Shown piece by piece: positions 6,844 to 15,837 of a stretch of 51,542 nucleotides of DNA. Under the pieces are notes generated by a model, which saw nothing but the letters and a program-made list of their open reading frames with translations, did no database searches and was not told where the DNA came from. Made by a program: the position numbers and the translations under genes. Every line of letters starts with the position of its first letter. Position 1 is the first letter of the stretch. This DNA is from Actinomycetes bacterium (GTDB lineage Bacteria; Actinomycetota; Actinomycetes; Actinomycetales; Microbacteriaceae): assembly GCA_023428065.1 (NCBI GenBank), contig JAEYZI010000013.1, positions 1-51,542 on the forward strand. Direction: 5' to 3'.

Positions 6844-7425
6844 ATGCCGGAGGACCTCCGCGAAGGTTCTGCGCGCTTCGCAAGCGAGATCCAAGAGACC
6901 CTGAACTCGGCGCTGCCCGACGCATCTGAGATGCAAGCCGTCGCGGCTCCCGGGGAGCAGCCACGATACCTCGTCACGCCCTCCGGGGAGGGGGCGGCAG
7001 CGCAGCGAATCCCTTTACGCGTGGAAGGCGAGATCCTCGCGAGCATGAGCGTGCGAATCTATCTCGGCATGGACTCAATCGACTCGTATCTCAAGACTGT
7101 GCGGATGGATCTTGCGATTCTCTCGTCGCTAGATCGGACGCCTTTGATCCGCCTCGAGTACCGAGCCGACATGCACACAGCGCCGATCGTGCATTGGCAA
7201 TTTCATGCCGAGCGCGATCACGCCTCCTTCGCCGCTTGCAGAGAACACACAAGCTCTCACGACGTGGTGATCCCGTCCGCTACTTCTTCCCGGCCTTGCG
7301 CAGCGTCTTCTCGTCGATCGGCGCCTGACCCGACGCGCGGAGGGCGGCGTAGTACGCGCGCGCCTCGTCCTGGCGCTGCTGCTCCCCGCCCGCCGCGATC
7401 GGCGCGCGCAGCAGCTCGGGGGTGA
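6844..7425 (+). CDS. Hypothetical protein with probably broken 3' end
   Basis: The frame encodes 193 residues. The first ~145 look like a real alpha/beta protein, ending near HWQFHAERDHASF. From about residue 140 the composition switches abruptly to S/R/A/P-rich sequence, because the frame runs 146 bp into the 3' end of the oppositely oriented acyl-CoA oxidase gene (stop at 7280). The most likely reading is that a longer protein lost its natural C-terminus when a foreign segment joined the chromosome here. It is paired with the 62-residue gene just upstream. The family is unknown to me. Confidence 0.5.
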   Translation: MPEDLREGSARFASEIQETLNSALPDASEMQAVAAPGEQPRYLVTPSGEGAAAQRIPLRVEGEILASMSVRIYLGMDSIDSYLKTVRMDLAILSSLDRTPLIRLEYRADMHTAPIVHWQFHAERDHASFAACREHTSSHDVVIPSATSSRPCAASSRRSAPDPTRGGRRSTRAPRPGAAAPRPPRSARAAARG

Positions 7426-9397
7426 GCCCGAACGCGCCCACGAGGTCGAGCGCGTGGGTGCGGATGCGCGGCAGCAGCCGGTCGTCGATGTAGGCCGTGA
7501 TCGCCGCCGCGCGCTTGCCCGAGAGGCGGCCGTGCATGAGGTACCACGCGGCGTCCTTCTCGATGAGGCCGAGCCCGAACAGGTCGCGCAGCCAGGTGAG
7601 CACCTGCTTCGTGTCGCCCTCCGGCACCTTCGCGAGCGCCCGCGTGAACGCCTCCCACTGCAGGAGCTCGCCGTGGGCGCGCGCCGTCGTGATGAGGTCG
7701 TTCTGGTAGCGGTTGAAGAGCGCGGCCGCGTCGACGGGCGACAGCTTGGATGCCGGACGCAGCTTCGCCGCGAGGTCCGCGACCGCGGTGTGCACGCGAT
7801 CCGTCAGGAGCTGACGCTGCGACGCCTCGTCGCGCACGAAGCCCACCGAGCGCGCCGTCGACCCGAAGTCGGCGATCGTCTGGCCGAGCTGGCGAAGCCC
7901 CGAGCGGTTCACCGCCGCGTCGCCCACCTGGCCGGCCACGTACTGCGCCATCGCGCCGGCATCCGCGTTCTTGAACTTCTTCGCGTAGTCGGTGAGGAGG
8001 CGCTTCGCGACGAGCTGGAGCAGCACGTTGTTGTCGCCCTCGAAGGTCGCGTATATGTCGAGGTCGGCACGCAGCTGCGTGAGCCGGTTCTCGGCCATGA
8101 AGCCCGCGCCGCCGCACGCCTCGCGCGACTCCTGCAGGATCTCGAGGGCCGCCCACGTGGAGAGCGGCTTGAGCGCCGCCGCGATCGTCTCGAGGTCCTC
8201 GCGCGTCTCGGGGGTGTCCTCGACGCCCGAGAACACGCGGTCGAAGATGTCGAGGAACTCCTCGTGCGCGAACGACATCGCGTAGGTCTGCGCGAGGCGC
8301 GGCAGCAGGCGGCGCTGGTGGCGCTGGTAGTCGAGCAGCACCTCCTCGTCGCTCGTGCCCGCCCTGAACTGCCGGCGCTGGCTGCCGTAGGTGATCGAGA
8401 TGGCGAGCGCCGCCTTCGCGGCGAGGGTCGACGCGCCGTCGAGCGACACCCGCCCCTGCACGAGGGTGCCGAGCATCGTGAAGAACCGGCGGCCGGGGCT
8501 CGCGATGGGGGAGGTGTAGGTGCCCTCGGCGTCGACGTCGCCGTAGCGGTTGAGCAGGTTCGTGCGGGGGACGCGCACGTGGTCGAAGGCGAGCTTGCCG
8601 TTGTCGATGCCGTTGAGGCCGCCCTTCAGCCCGTCGTCCTCGCTCGAGACGCCGGGCAGGAGCGCGCCGTCGGCGTCGCGGATGGGCACGTAGATCGCGT
8701 GCACGCCGTAGTTGACGCCCTTGACGATGAGCTGGGCGAAGACGACGGCGGCGCGGCCGTGGAGGGCGGCGTTGCCGAGGTACTCCTTCCACGCGCCCCG
8801 GAACGGGGTGTTGATGACCCACTCGTCGGTCTGCTCGTCGAAGGTCGCGGTCGTCGCGACCGAGGCGACATCCGATCCGTGCCCGATCTCGGTCATCGCG
8901 AACGCGCCCGGGATCCGCAGGCTCATGGCGTCGGGCAGGAAGCGCTCGTGGTGCGTCTCGGTGCCGAGGTGCAGGATCGCGGCGGCGAAGAGCCCCCACT
9001 GCACACCCGACTTGATCTGCAGCGAGGGGTCGGCGAGCACGAGCTCCTCGAAGGCCGCGATGTTGCCGCCGTGGTCGTCGCGTCCGCCGAAGCGCGTTGG
9101 GAAGGCGCGGTGCACGCCGTCCTCTTCGACGAGGCGGTAGAGCTGACCGAGCACGCGCTCGCGGTGCTCGGGGTAGCTGAGACCGCCCTGGTACCAGAAC
9201 TCGGGGCGCGCCGCGAGCGAGCGCGAGGCCTTGCGGTCCTCCGCCCAGCGGCCGAGCAGGTACTCGCCGAGCCAGTCGACGTCGACCGTGAGCTCGGCGG
9301 CGGCGCTGGCCGCGTCACGCGGGGTCGACACCTCGTCGGGCAGCTCGGCCTCGCGGGCGGGGTCGGGGGTCTGGCGAACGGCGTCGGTGCGCGTCAT
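7280..9397 (-). CDS. Acyl-CoA oxidase/dehydrogenase family protein
   Basis: 705 residues, the usual length of acyl-CoA oxidases rather than the ~390 of simple dehydrogenases. It oxidises acyl-CoA at the alpha-beta bond in fatty-acid breakdown. Visible family features are MTEIGHGSDVASV (substrate/FAD loop), SISYGSQRRQF-like sequence after it (here ITYGSQRRQF), and EACGGAGFMAENRL followed by ATFEGDNNVLLQ near the catalytic region. Start ATG 9397 is favoured by GGAGG a few bases upstream; a frame to 9481 exists but its first residues are Arg/Pro-rich and unlike the family. It is downstream of the YpfJ-like gene on the same strand (158-bp gap). Whether oxygen or an electron-transfer flavoprotein is the acceptor cannot be told. 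Confidence 0.88.
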   Translation of the reverse strand: MTRTDAVRQTPDPAREAELPDEVSTPRDAASAAAELTVDVDWLGEYLLGRWAEDRKASRSLAARPEFWYQGGLSYPEHRERVLGQLYRLVEEDGVHRAFPTRFGGRDDHGGNIAAFEELVLADPSLQIKSGVQWGLFAAAILHLGTETHHERFLPDAMSLRIPGAFAMTEIGHGSDVASVATTATFDEQTDEWVINTPFRGAWKEYLGNAALHGRAAVVFAQLIVKGVNYGVHAIYVPIRDADGALLPGVSSEDDGLKGGLNGIDNGKLAFDHVRVPRTNLLNRYGDVDAEGTYTSPIASPGRRFFTMLGTLVQGRVSLDGASTLAAKAALAISITYGSQRRQFRAGTSDEEVLLDYQRHQRRLLPRLAQTYAMSFAHEEFLDIFDRVFSGVEDTPETREDLETIAAALKPLSTWAALEILQESREACGGAGFMAENRLTQLRADLDIYATFEGDNNVLLQLVAKRLLTDYAKKFKNADAGAMAQYVAGQVGDAAVNRSGLRQLGQTIADFGSTARSVGFVRDEASQRQLLTDRVHTAVADLAAKLRPASKLSPVDAAALFNRYQNDLITTARAHGELLQWEAFTRALAKVPEGDTKQVLTWLRDLFGLGLIEKDAAWYLMHGRLSGKRAAAITAYIDDRLLPRIRTHALDLVGAFGLTPELLRAPIAAGGEQQRQDEARAYYAALRASGQAPIDEKTLRKAGKK

Positions 9398-9555
9398 GGC
9401 GTCCTCCATGAGGGAGATCGGGGATGACCTCACGGTAGGTCGGGGGCCCCTCGGCCGTCCACCGGGTCGTCCGGCGCGCACGAACCCGACGCATCCGGGG
9501 CCGTCACCGCTTGTGGGAACCGGCCAATCGCGTGCGGCGTGCGCTCAGGAAAACC

Positions 9556-10419
9556 TCAGAGCCGCGCGCCGCCCGCGAAGGTGTCGCACGCCCGCCACCC
9601 GCCGGATCGCCCGGCCTGGAACCAGCGCTGCCGCTGCTCGCTCGACCCGTGGGTCCACGTCTCGGGCGTCACCTGCCCCTGCGTCTGCTCCTGGATGTGG
9701 TCGTCGCCCACGGCGGACGCGGCACTCAGGGCGTCCGCCCACTCCGCATCCGAGAGGGGCGCGAGGAACGGCACGCCCTCGTCGTCGGTCGTCGTCTCGG
9801 CGGCGCCGAGGGCCGCGCCCGCGTAGCAGTCGGCCTGCAGCTCGAGGCGCACGCCGTCGGAGGTCGGCCCGGTCTCGGACGTGTCGAGGCCGTCCATGCG
9901 GCCCGAGATGTTCTGGATGTGGTGACCCCACTCGTGCGCGATCACGTAGAGCTGCGCCGCGGGGCCGCCACTCGAGCCGAAGCGGTCACGGAGCTCGTCG
10001 AAGAACGAGGTGTCGAGGTAGATCGTCTCGTCGGGCGGGCAGTAGAACGGACCGACCGCGCTCGACGCGCCACCGCATCCCGTGCCCGTGGAGCCCGCGA
10101 AGAGGACGAGCTGCGATGGGCGGTAGCCGCTCTCGAACTGGGCGGACCAGTAGTCGTCAAGGAACGCGGCGGCACCCTTCATGCGGCAATCGAGGTCGGT
10201 GTTGGCGTCCTGACCCGTCTGGCACTGCTCGAGCGACGACTCGTCGCCCCCGGTGGTGCCCCCGCCCCCGACGAACGACGTGAGGTCGACGCCCGTGAAG
10301 ACGCTCACGAGCACGACGATGAGACCCACCACCCCGGCACCGCCGCCGATCGCGATGCCGCCCTTGGCGCGGCGGCTGATGCGGCCCTTGCTGATGTCGG
10401 AGCCCTCGTTGAAGGTCAT
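9556..10419 (-). CDS. ypfJ: YpfJ-family neutral zinc metallopeptidase
   Basis: 287 residues. A basic cytoplasmic N-terminus (ISRRAKGG) is followed by a single transmembrane helix (about residues 20-42), a Gly/Thr-rich linker, and a globular domain outside the membrane. The zinc motif HEWGHHIQ is the HExxH signature of this family, with downstream Glu/Tyr-rich helices (QADCYAG). The substrate is unknown. ATG 10419 stands 6 nt after TAACGT (10431-10426 on the minus strand), so the mRNA is probably leaderless. Confidence 0.88.
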   Translation of the reverse strand: MTFNEGSDISKGRISRRAKGGIAIGGGAGVVGLIVVLVSVFTGVDLTSFVGGGGTTGGDESSLEQCQTGQDANTDLDCRMKGAAAFLDDYWSAQFESGYRPSQLVLFAGSTGTGCGGASSAVGPFYCPPDETIYLDTSFFDELRDRFGSSGGPAAQLYVIAHEWGHHIQNISGRMDGLDTSETGPTSDGVRLELQADCYAGAALGAAETTTDDEGVPFLAPLSDAEWADALSAASAVGDDHIQEQTQGQVTPETWTHGSSEQRQRWFQAGRSGGWRACDTFAGGARL

Positions 10420-10510
10420 GCGACGACGTTAGCGGCGGCTGCGACGGCGCCTCACCCCGTTGCGCGGACGCCGTCGGATGTGGCACGCACGACGACGGCG
10501 GGGCCGGTGT

Positions 10511-11215
10511 TCAGCGGCGCTCGGGGTGCAGCAGGCGGCTCACCCGCTCGCGCACGGTCGTGGGCGGCGGCTCGTTGTAGACGCCCGCCGCCTCCTGGCC
10601 CGAGAGTCGCTGGATCGCGGCCATCACGGCATCCGTCGCCTCGCGCCGGGCCCGGCCGGAGGTCGCGGGGCCGAAGCCCGAGAGGTCGAGCGGCTCGCCG
10701 AACTTCACCGTGACGCGCGCGAAGCGGATGGGGCCCTTGCCCCCGGGCTGCATCTCGTCGGTGCCGATGAGTCCCACCGGCACCACCGGCACGCCGGCCG
10801 TGAGCGCGAGCCACGCGACCCCCGTTCGGCCGCGGTAGAGGCGGCCGTCGCGCGAACGCGTGCCCTCGGGGTAGATCGAGAACGCCTCGCCCGCCTCGAG
10901 CACGCGCAGCCCCGCGTCGAGGGCGTCCTGCGCCGCAGAGCCCGCACCGCGCTCGACCGGGACGGCGCCGACGCCGCTGAAGAACGCGCGCTGCAGCCGG
11001 CCCTTCAGGCCGCGACCCGTGAAGTATGCGGACTTCGCCATGAACGACACGGACCGGCGGGCCACGAGCGTCAGCACGATGCTGTCGATGAACGCCAGGT
11101 GGTTGGAGGCGAGCAGCACGCCCCCGCGCCGCGGCACGTTGCGGCGACCGATCACGCGCGGCCGGAACAGCAGTCGTGCAAGTGGAGCGAGGAGCAGACG
11201 ACTGAAGAAACGCAT
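10511..11215 (-). CDS. plsC: 1-acyl-sn-glycerol-3-phosphate acyltransferase
   Basis: 234 residues from ATG 11215 (GAGGGTGGG upstream). PlsC-type enzymes add the second acyl chain to lysophosphatidic acid at the membrane. Catalytic motif NHLAFID (NHx4D) is near residue 38, and the phosphate-binding IYPEGTRSRDG block is near residue 107. FRPRV then follows an N-terminal hydrophobic/amphipathic segment. An alternative start at 11275 would add 20 Gly/Pro-rich residues without a good ribosome binding site. Divergent from the NfeD-like gene. Confidence 0.88.
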   Translation of the reverse strand: MRFFSRLLLAPLARLLFRPRVIGRRNVPRRGGVLLASNHLAFIDSIVLTLVARRSVSFMAKSAYFTGRGLKGRLQRAFFSGVGAVPVERGAGSAAQDALDAGLRVLEAGEAFSIYPEGTRSRDGRLYRGRTGVAWLALTAGVPVVPVGLIGTDEMQPGGKGPIRFARVTVKFGEPLDLSGFGPATSGRARREATDAVMAAIQRLSGQEAAGVYNEPPPTTVRERVSRLLHPERR

Positions 11216-11306
11216 CGACCCACCCTCGCACCCGCCCCATGCCGTGCTGCGCATGCCGGGAAGAGGACCCCTCACTATTCCGCGAGGGGCCCCCTAGACT
11301 CGGGAG

Positions 11307-11792
11307 ATGCTCCCCTTCCTCATCGTCGGCGGAATCGGACTCGCCCTGGTCCTCGTGTCGCTCGTGTTCGACGAGATCCTCGACTTCCTCGACGGCGCCC
11401 TCTCGGGAACGGCCGTGGGGAGCGCGCTCGTCGTGTTCGGCGCGGCCGGTGCCGTCGCCGTCGCGAACGAGCTGCCGGACTGGTCGGCCTACCTCATCTC
11501 GGCGGTCATCGGCATCGTCGTGTTCGTCGGCGTGCAGGTGCTCATCCGCAGCCTCCGCCGCAGCGAGGACGGCACGCCGAGCTCACCCGTCGGCCTCTAC
11601 GGCGTGAGCCGCTCGACGATCACGACGACCTCGGGCGAGGTGAGCCTCGACGGACCCCACGAGATCGAGACCCGGCTCGCCTTCGCCGACGAGACCATCC
11701 CGCGCGACACCCGTATCCGCGTCGTGGAGCTGCAGGGGTCGCGCGTGCGCGTCGAGCGCGCCGCACCGGCCGCCGAGGCGACCGCCGAGTGA
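11307..11792 (+). CDS. NfeD-like membrane protein
   Basis: 161 residues: two or three transmembrane segments (about residues 3-21, 40-58 and 62-82), then a soluble ~75-residue OB-fold-like domain (SPVGLYGVSRSTITTTSG to RVRVERA), the layout of short NfeD proteins. NfeD proteins work with SPFH/flotillin proteins in membrane microdomains, and a flotillin gene follows 51 bp downstream, supporting the call. TAGACT (11295-11300) ends 6 nt before ATG, which suggests a leaderless start. Confidence 0.8.
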   Translation: MLPFLIVGGIGLALVLVSLVFDEILDFLDGALSGTAVGSALVVFGAAGAVAVANELPDWSAYLISAVIGIVVFVGVQVLIRSLRRSEDGTPSSPVGLYGVSRSTITTTSGEVSLDGPHEIETRLAFADETIPRDTRIRVVELQGSRVRVERAAPAAEATAE

Positions 11793-11843
11793 TGCCCTGA
11801 TCCACCCGAACCACCCGACCACCACCCCGAAAGGCACGCTCCC

Positions 11844-13343
11844 GTGAACTTCATCAGCGAGAACGTCACCGTCTTCGCCGTGCTCGCCCTCATCGTCGTC
11901 GTGCTCGCGATCTTCGCGTTCATCGCCGGCCGCATCAAGCGCGTGCCGCCGAACTCCGCCATGGTCGTCGTCGGACGCGGCGCGGGCGGCAAGACGGCCG
12001 AGCCGGATGCCGGTCAGCGCGTCGTGATCGGCGGCCGCGTCTTCATCTGGCCGATCCTCCAGCAGGGCTTCCTCGTCTCGCTCGAGCAGCGTCAGATCGG
12101 CATCGCCGTCGAGGGCGTCGACAAGAACTTCATCAAGCTCGCCATCCAGGCGTCCGTGAACTTCAAGGTGTCGGGCACCGCCGAGGGCGTGCGCCGAGCC
12201 GCCCAGCGCTTCCTCTCGCAGCAGAACTCGCTCACGCAGATCATCCAGCAGTCGCTCGAGGGCTCGCTCCGCTCGATCATCGGCAACATGCCGATCCAGG
12301 AGATCATCTCCAACCGCAACGCCCTCTCGGAGGCCGTGGTCGAGGCGACGAAGGCCGACCTCGCCGAGCAGGGCCTCCAGGTCGACCTGCTCAACATCTC
12401 CGACATCTCGACGCCCGGCACGAGCTACCTCGCCGACCTCGGTCGCGCCGAGGCCGCGCTCGCGCGCCAGAACGCGGAGGTCAAGGAGGCCGAGACGCAG
12501 CGCGCCGCCGAGTTCGCACGCATCGAGGCCGCCGAGCAGATCGCCGAGCGCCAGAAGGCGCTGAGCCTCAAGCAGGCGGCGATCAAGGCGGAGACGGACC
12601 GCGCCAACGCGGAGGCCAACGCCGCGGGCCAGCTCGCGACGGCGGAGCAGGACAAGCTCGTCGCCGCCCAGCAGCGCGAAGCGCTCGCCGAGCAGGCCCG
12701 CGTGGAGCAGGAGCGCCTCGACATCACGGTTCGCAAGCCCGCGGAGGCGAGCGCCTACGCGACCGTGCAGGGGGCCAACGCCGAGCGCGACGCGGCGAAC
12801 GCCGCGACCGAGGCGGACGCGTTCAAGCGCACCAAGATCGCCGAGGCGAACAAGGTGGCGGCCGTGCAGGACGCCGAGGCGGCCGCGGAGGCGGTGCGCC
12901 TCGCGGGTAACGCCGAGCGCGACAAGCAGGTGGCACTCGCCGCGGGTATCAAGGCGGAGGGCGAGGCGCGTGCCGCAGCGGTCGCGGCCGAGGGACTCGC
13001 CGAGGCCCAGGCGATCGACGCCAAGGCCGAGGCGCTCAAGAAGTACGGCGAGGCGGCGCTCGCACAGGAGATCATCGCGCGACTCCCGGAGATCACCCGG
13101 GCCGTCGCGGAGCCGCTCGCCGCGATCGGCAACCTCACGGTCGTCTCGACCGACGGGGCGTCCGCCGTCACCAAGACGGTCGGCCAGGTCGCGAGCGAGG
13201 TGCCCGCCGTCGTCAAGAACCTGACCGGGCTCGACCTGTCGGCGCTGCTCGGCGGCGCCGCCGGCGCGGCGCTCGCGGGCACCGGCGCCCCCGCCGGTGC
13301 CGCGCCTGCCAAGCGGGGCGCGCCGAAGGCATCCGACGGCTGA
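11844..13343 (+). CDS. Flotillin-like SPFH domain protein
   Basis: 499 residues. One N-terminal membrane helix (about 8-28, FAVLALIVVVLAIFAF), then the SPFH/band-7 domain (about 30-190), then a very long Ala/Glu-rich coiled coil (about 195-400, many AEA and EAQ repeats) and a flexible Ala/Gly/Pro tail. Flotillins assemble on the inner face of the membrane and organise lipid microdomains. The start is GTG 11844 with GAAAGG upstream. It forms an operon with the NfeD-like gene and is closed by the strong hairpin at 13358-13391. Confidence 0.92.
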   Translation: MNFISENVTVFAVLALIVVVLAIFAFIAGRIKRVPPNSAMVVVGRGAGGKTAEPDAGQRVVIGGRVFIWPILQQGFLVSLEQRQIGIAVEGVDKNFIKLAIQASVNFKVSGTAEGVRRAAQRFLSQQNSLTQIIQQSLEGSLRSIIGNMPIQEIISNRNALSEAVVEATKADLAEQGLQVDLLNISDISTPGTSYLADLGRAEAALARQNAEVKEAETQRAAEFARIEAAEQIAERQKALSLKQAAIKAETDRANAEANAAGQLATAEQDKLVAAQQREALAEQARVEQERLDITVRKPAEASAYATVQGANAERDAANAATEADAFKRTKIAEANKVAAVQDAEAAAEAVRLAGNAERDKQVALAAGIKAEGEARAAAVAAEGLAEAQAIDAKAEALKKYGEAALAQEIIARLPEITRAVAEPLAAIGNLTVVSTDGASAVTKTVGQVASEVPAVVKNLTGLDLSALLGGAAGAALAGTGAPAGAAPAKRGAPKASDG

Positions 13344-13357
13344 TCTCAACGTTCGCA

Positions 13358-13391
13358 CGAGGGCGCAGGAAAGCGATTTCCTGCGCCCTCG
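13358..13391. terminator. Strong terminator after the flotillin gene
   Basis: A perfect 15-bp stem with GCGA loop, 15 nt after the flotillin stop. It insulates the pot operon, whose first gene begins at 13484. Confidence 0.85.
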
Positions 13392-13483
13392 GTCGTTGAC
13401 GCGACGGATTTCGCGGCGAAAGTTTGAGATCACGCCGGATTCCCACTTGAATGAGCCCAAGCCCTACGCCCAATGGAGGACGT

Positions 13484-14644
13484 GTGACCCGCTTGGCCGA
13501 CCCTGCCGCGCAGACGGATCCCCTCGAGCCCGGCGCCGTCGCACTGCGCGGGGTCACGAAGCGGTACGGGGAGCAGCCGGCGGTCGACCGCCTCGACCTC
13601 GACATCCGGCCCGGCGAGTTCCTCTCCCTGCTCGGCCCCTCCGGCTGCGGCAAGACCACGACCCTGCGGATGATCGCGGGGTTCGAGCACCCCGACGAGG
13701 GCGACATCCTCATCTCGGGCCGCAGCGTGATCGGCACACCGCCCTACCGCCGCGACGTCAACACGGTCTTCCAGGCCTACGCCCTCTTCCCGCACATGAC
13801 GGTCGCCGAGAACGTCGCCTACGGCCTCCAGCAGAAGCGCGTGCCGAAGGCCGAGCTGCGCGAGCGCGTCGCCGCCGCGCTCGACATGGTGCGGATGCGG
13901 GGCTTCGCCGACCGCAAGCCGACACAGCTCTCGGGCGGCCAGCAGCAGCGGGTCGCCCTCGCCCGCGCCCTCGTCAACCGCCCCGCGGTGCTGCTGCTCG
14001 ACGAGCCGCTCGGCGCCCTCGACCGGCAGCTGCGCGAGGAGATGCAGCTCGAGCTCAAGCTGCTGCAGTCGCAACTCGGCATCACCTTCGTCTTCGTGAC
14101 CCACGACCAGGACGAGGCGCTCTCGATGAGCGACCGCATCGCCGTCATGCGCGACGGCCGCATCGAGCAGCTCGCGGATGCCGCGACGATCTACGCGGAG
14201 CCCGCATCCGCGTACGTGGCGGCGTTCGTCGGCCAGCAGAACTTCTTCGACGGCGTCGTGTCGCCCGACGGCGCGGGCGTCGACACCGCCCGCGCGCTTC
14301 TGCGACCGGCCGTGCCGCAGACGGAGCTCGCCGCGGGCGAGGCGGCGCGCGCCGCCGTGCGCCCCGAGTTCGTCGAGCTGTCGACCGAGCGACCCGCGGG
14401 CAACGTCAACGTGGCGGCGGGCGACGTGATCGGCGTCTCGCACCTCGGCGAGATGCTGCAGTTCCTCGTGCAGCTCGACGAGAGCACCGCCGTGCTGTCA
14501 CGCCGCCCCACACCGGACGCGCCCCGCCTCGCGGTCGGCGACCGGGTGTGGGCGAGCTGGCGCGCCGACGCCGTCCAGATCTTCCGCGCGGGCGACTCCG
14601 CCGCCCGCAGCGGCTACGTGCCCCCACCGACCATCCAGCCCTGA
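13484..14644 (+). CDS. potA: Polyamine-type ABC transporter ATP-binding protein
   Basis: 386 residues. Walker A GPSGCGKTT, Q-loop, signature LSGGQQQRVALARAL, Walker B LLLDEPLGALD and switch His (FVTHDQDEA) are all present, followed by a C-terminal TOBE domain (about residues 280-370). This is the layout of spermidine/putrescine and related importers. GTG 13484 is preceded by GGAGGACGT; an in-frame ATG at 13451 has no site and is less likely. It leads potD, potB and potC. The substrate may be a polyamine or another small cationic amine. Confidence 0.9.
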   Translation: MTRLADPAAQTDPLEPGAVALRGVTKRYGEQPAVDRLDLDIRPGEFLSLLGPSGCGKTTTLRMIAGFEHPDEGDILISGRSVIGTPPYRRDVNTVFQAYALFPHMTVAENVAYGLQQKRVPKAELRERVAAALDMVRMRGFADRKPTQLSGGQQQRVALARALVNRPAVLLLDEPLGALDRQLREEMQLELKLLQSQLGITFVFVTHDQDEALSMSDRIAVMRDGRIEQLADAATIYAEPASAYVAAFVGQQNFFDGVVSPDGAGVDTARALLRPAVPQTELAAGEAARAAVRPEFVELSTERPAGNVNVAAGDVIGVSHLGEMLQFLVQLDESTAVLSRRPTPDAPRLAVGDRVWASWRADAVQIFRAGDSAARSGYVPPPTIQP

Positions 14645-14661
14645 CCGAGAGGACCACCCTC

Positions 14662-15837
14662 ATGCCCGACAACGACGTCCGCATCCTCGCGAGCCGCGCC
14701 AGCGCCCCCATCGTGCGGCGCGAGCTGTCCCGACGCGGGTTCCTCGCCTTCGCCGCCGGCACCGGCAGCACGCTCTTCCTCGCCGCATGCTCGACGCCGG
14801 GCGGCAGCCCCGCGCCCGCCGCGACCGGCGGTGCGCTCGAGAACGCACTCTCGATCTACACGTGGGGCGACTACGACGCCCCCGAGGTGCTCGAGGCCTT
14901 CACCTCCGAGAAAGGCCCGCGCATCACGCTCGACTCGTACGGCTCCAACGAGGAGATGATCGCGAAGCTCGTCGCCGCGAAGGGCACCTCGGGCTACGAC
15001 ATCATCGTGCCGACGGGCGTCTTCATCCCCCAGCTCGTCGAGAACGGGCTGCTCTACAAGCTCAACCGCGACCTCATCCCCAACATCCAGCACGTCGACG
15101 AGGCGTACCTCGGGCGGGTGTGGGACCCGGACAACGAGTACTCGATCTGCAAGGCGTGGGGCACGACCGGCTTCGTGTACGACAAGACCGTCATCACGCG
15201 CGAGCTGAAGACCTGGAACGACTTCTTCGACGCCGCGAAAAACGAGGCGAGCGGACGCACGAGCGTGCTCGACGACCCCGTGGAGATCACCGGCATCTAC
15301 TACTGGGCCAACGGCATCGACTGGGACACGACCGACCCGGCCGAGATCGACGCGGCCGAGAAGTTCCTGCTCGAGGAGCTCGCCCCGCACATCGCGGCGT
15401 TCGACTCCTACCCCGGCGGCGCCGCCATCCCGCAGGCCACCCACGCGCTCATGCAGTGCTGGAACGGCGACGCGCGCCTCGGCATCATGGAGTCGCCCGA
15501 CCCCGAGCGCTGGCAGTGGGTGCTCGGCTCGCCCGCGACCGAGCTGTGGATGGACAACTGGGCCATCTCGGCATCCGCCCCGCACCCCGAGGCCGCGCAC
15601 GCCTTCCTGAACTTCGTGCTCGACCCCGCCCACGCGGTCGCGCAGATCGACTACATCGGCTACCACACGGGCGCGAAGAACATCGAGCAGATGGCCGAGG
15701 AGGCCGGACTCGAGATGCTCGACATGGTGTTTTTCACCCCCGAGCAGCTCGCGACCATGCAGGACGGCGAGATCAACGAGGCGCAGGAGCGCAACGTCGA
15801 GATCTGGAACAAGTTGAAGGCCGCCGCGGGTGCGTAG
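14662..15837 (+). CDS. potD: Spermidine/putrescine-type substrate-binding lipoprotein
   Basis: 391 residues. The N-terminus has a twin-arginine motif (SRRGFLAF) followed by a lipobox (FLAAC), so it is probably exported folded by Tat and then lipid-anchored outside the membrane. The mature protein starts with LSIYTWGDYDAPEVLEAF, the hallmark of PotD/PotF-type periplasmic binding proteins. It delivers ligand to PotB/PotC. Its stop overlaps the potB start, indicating translational coupling. The unusually long pre-RR extension (about 20 residues) may be real, as ATG 14662 has GAGAGGA upstream. Confidence 0.92.
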   Translation: MPDNDVRILASRASAPIVRRELSRRGFLAFAAGTGSTLFLAACSTPGGSPAPAATGGALENALSIYTWGDYDAPEVLEAFTSEKGPRITLDSYGSNEEMIAKLVAAKGTSGYDIIVPTGVFIPQLVENGLLYKLNRDLIPNIQHVDEAYLGRVWDPDNEYSICKAWGTTGFVYDKTVITRELKTWNDFFDAAKNEASGRTSVLDDPVEITGIYYWANGIDWDTTDPAEIDAAEKFLLEELAPHIAAFDSYPGGAAIPQATHALMQCWNGDARLGIMESPDPERWQWVLGSPATELWMDNWAISASAPHPEAAHAFLNFVLDPAHAVAQIDYIGYHTGAKNIEQMAEEAGLEMLDMVFFTPEQLATMQDGEINEAQERNVEIWNKLKAAAGA

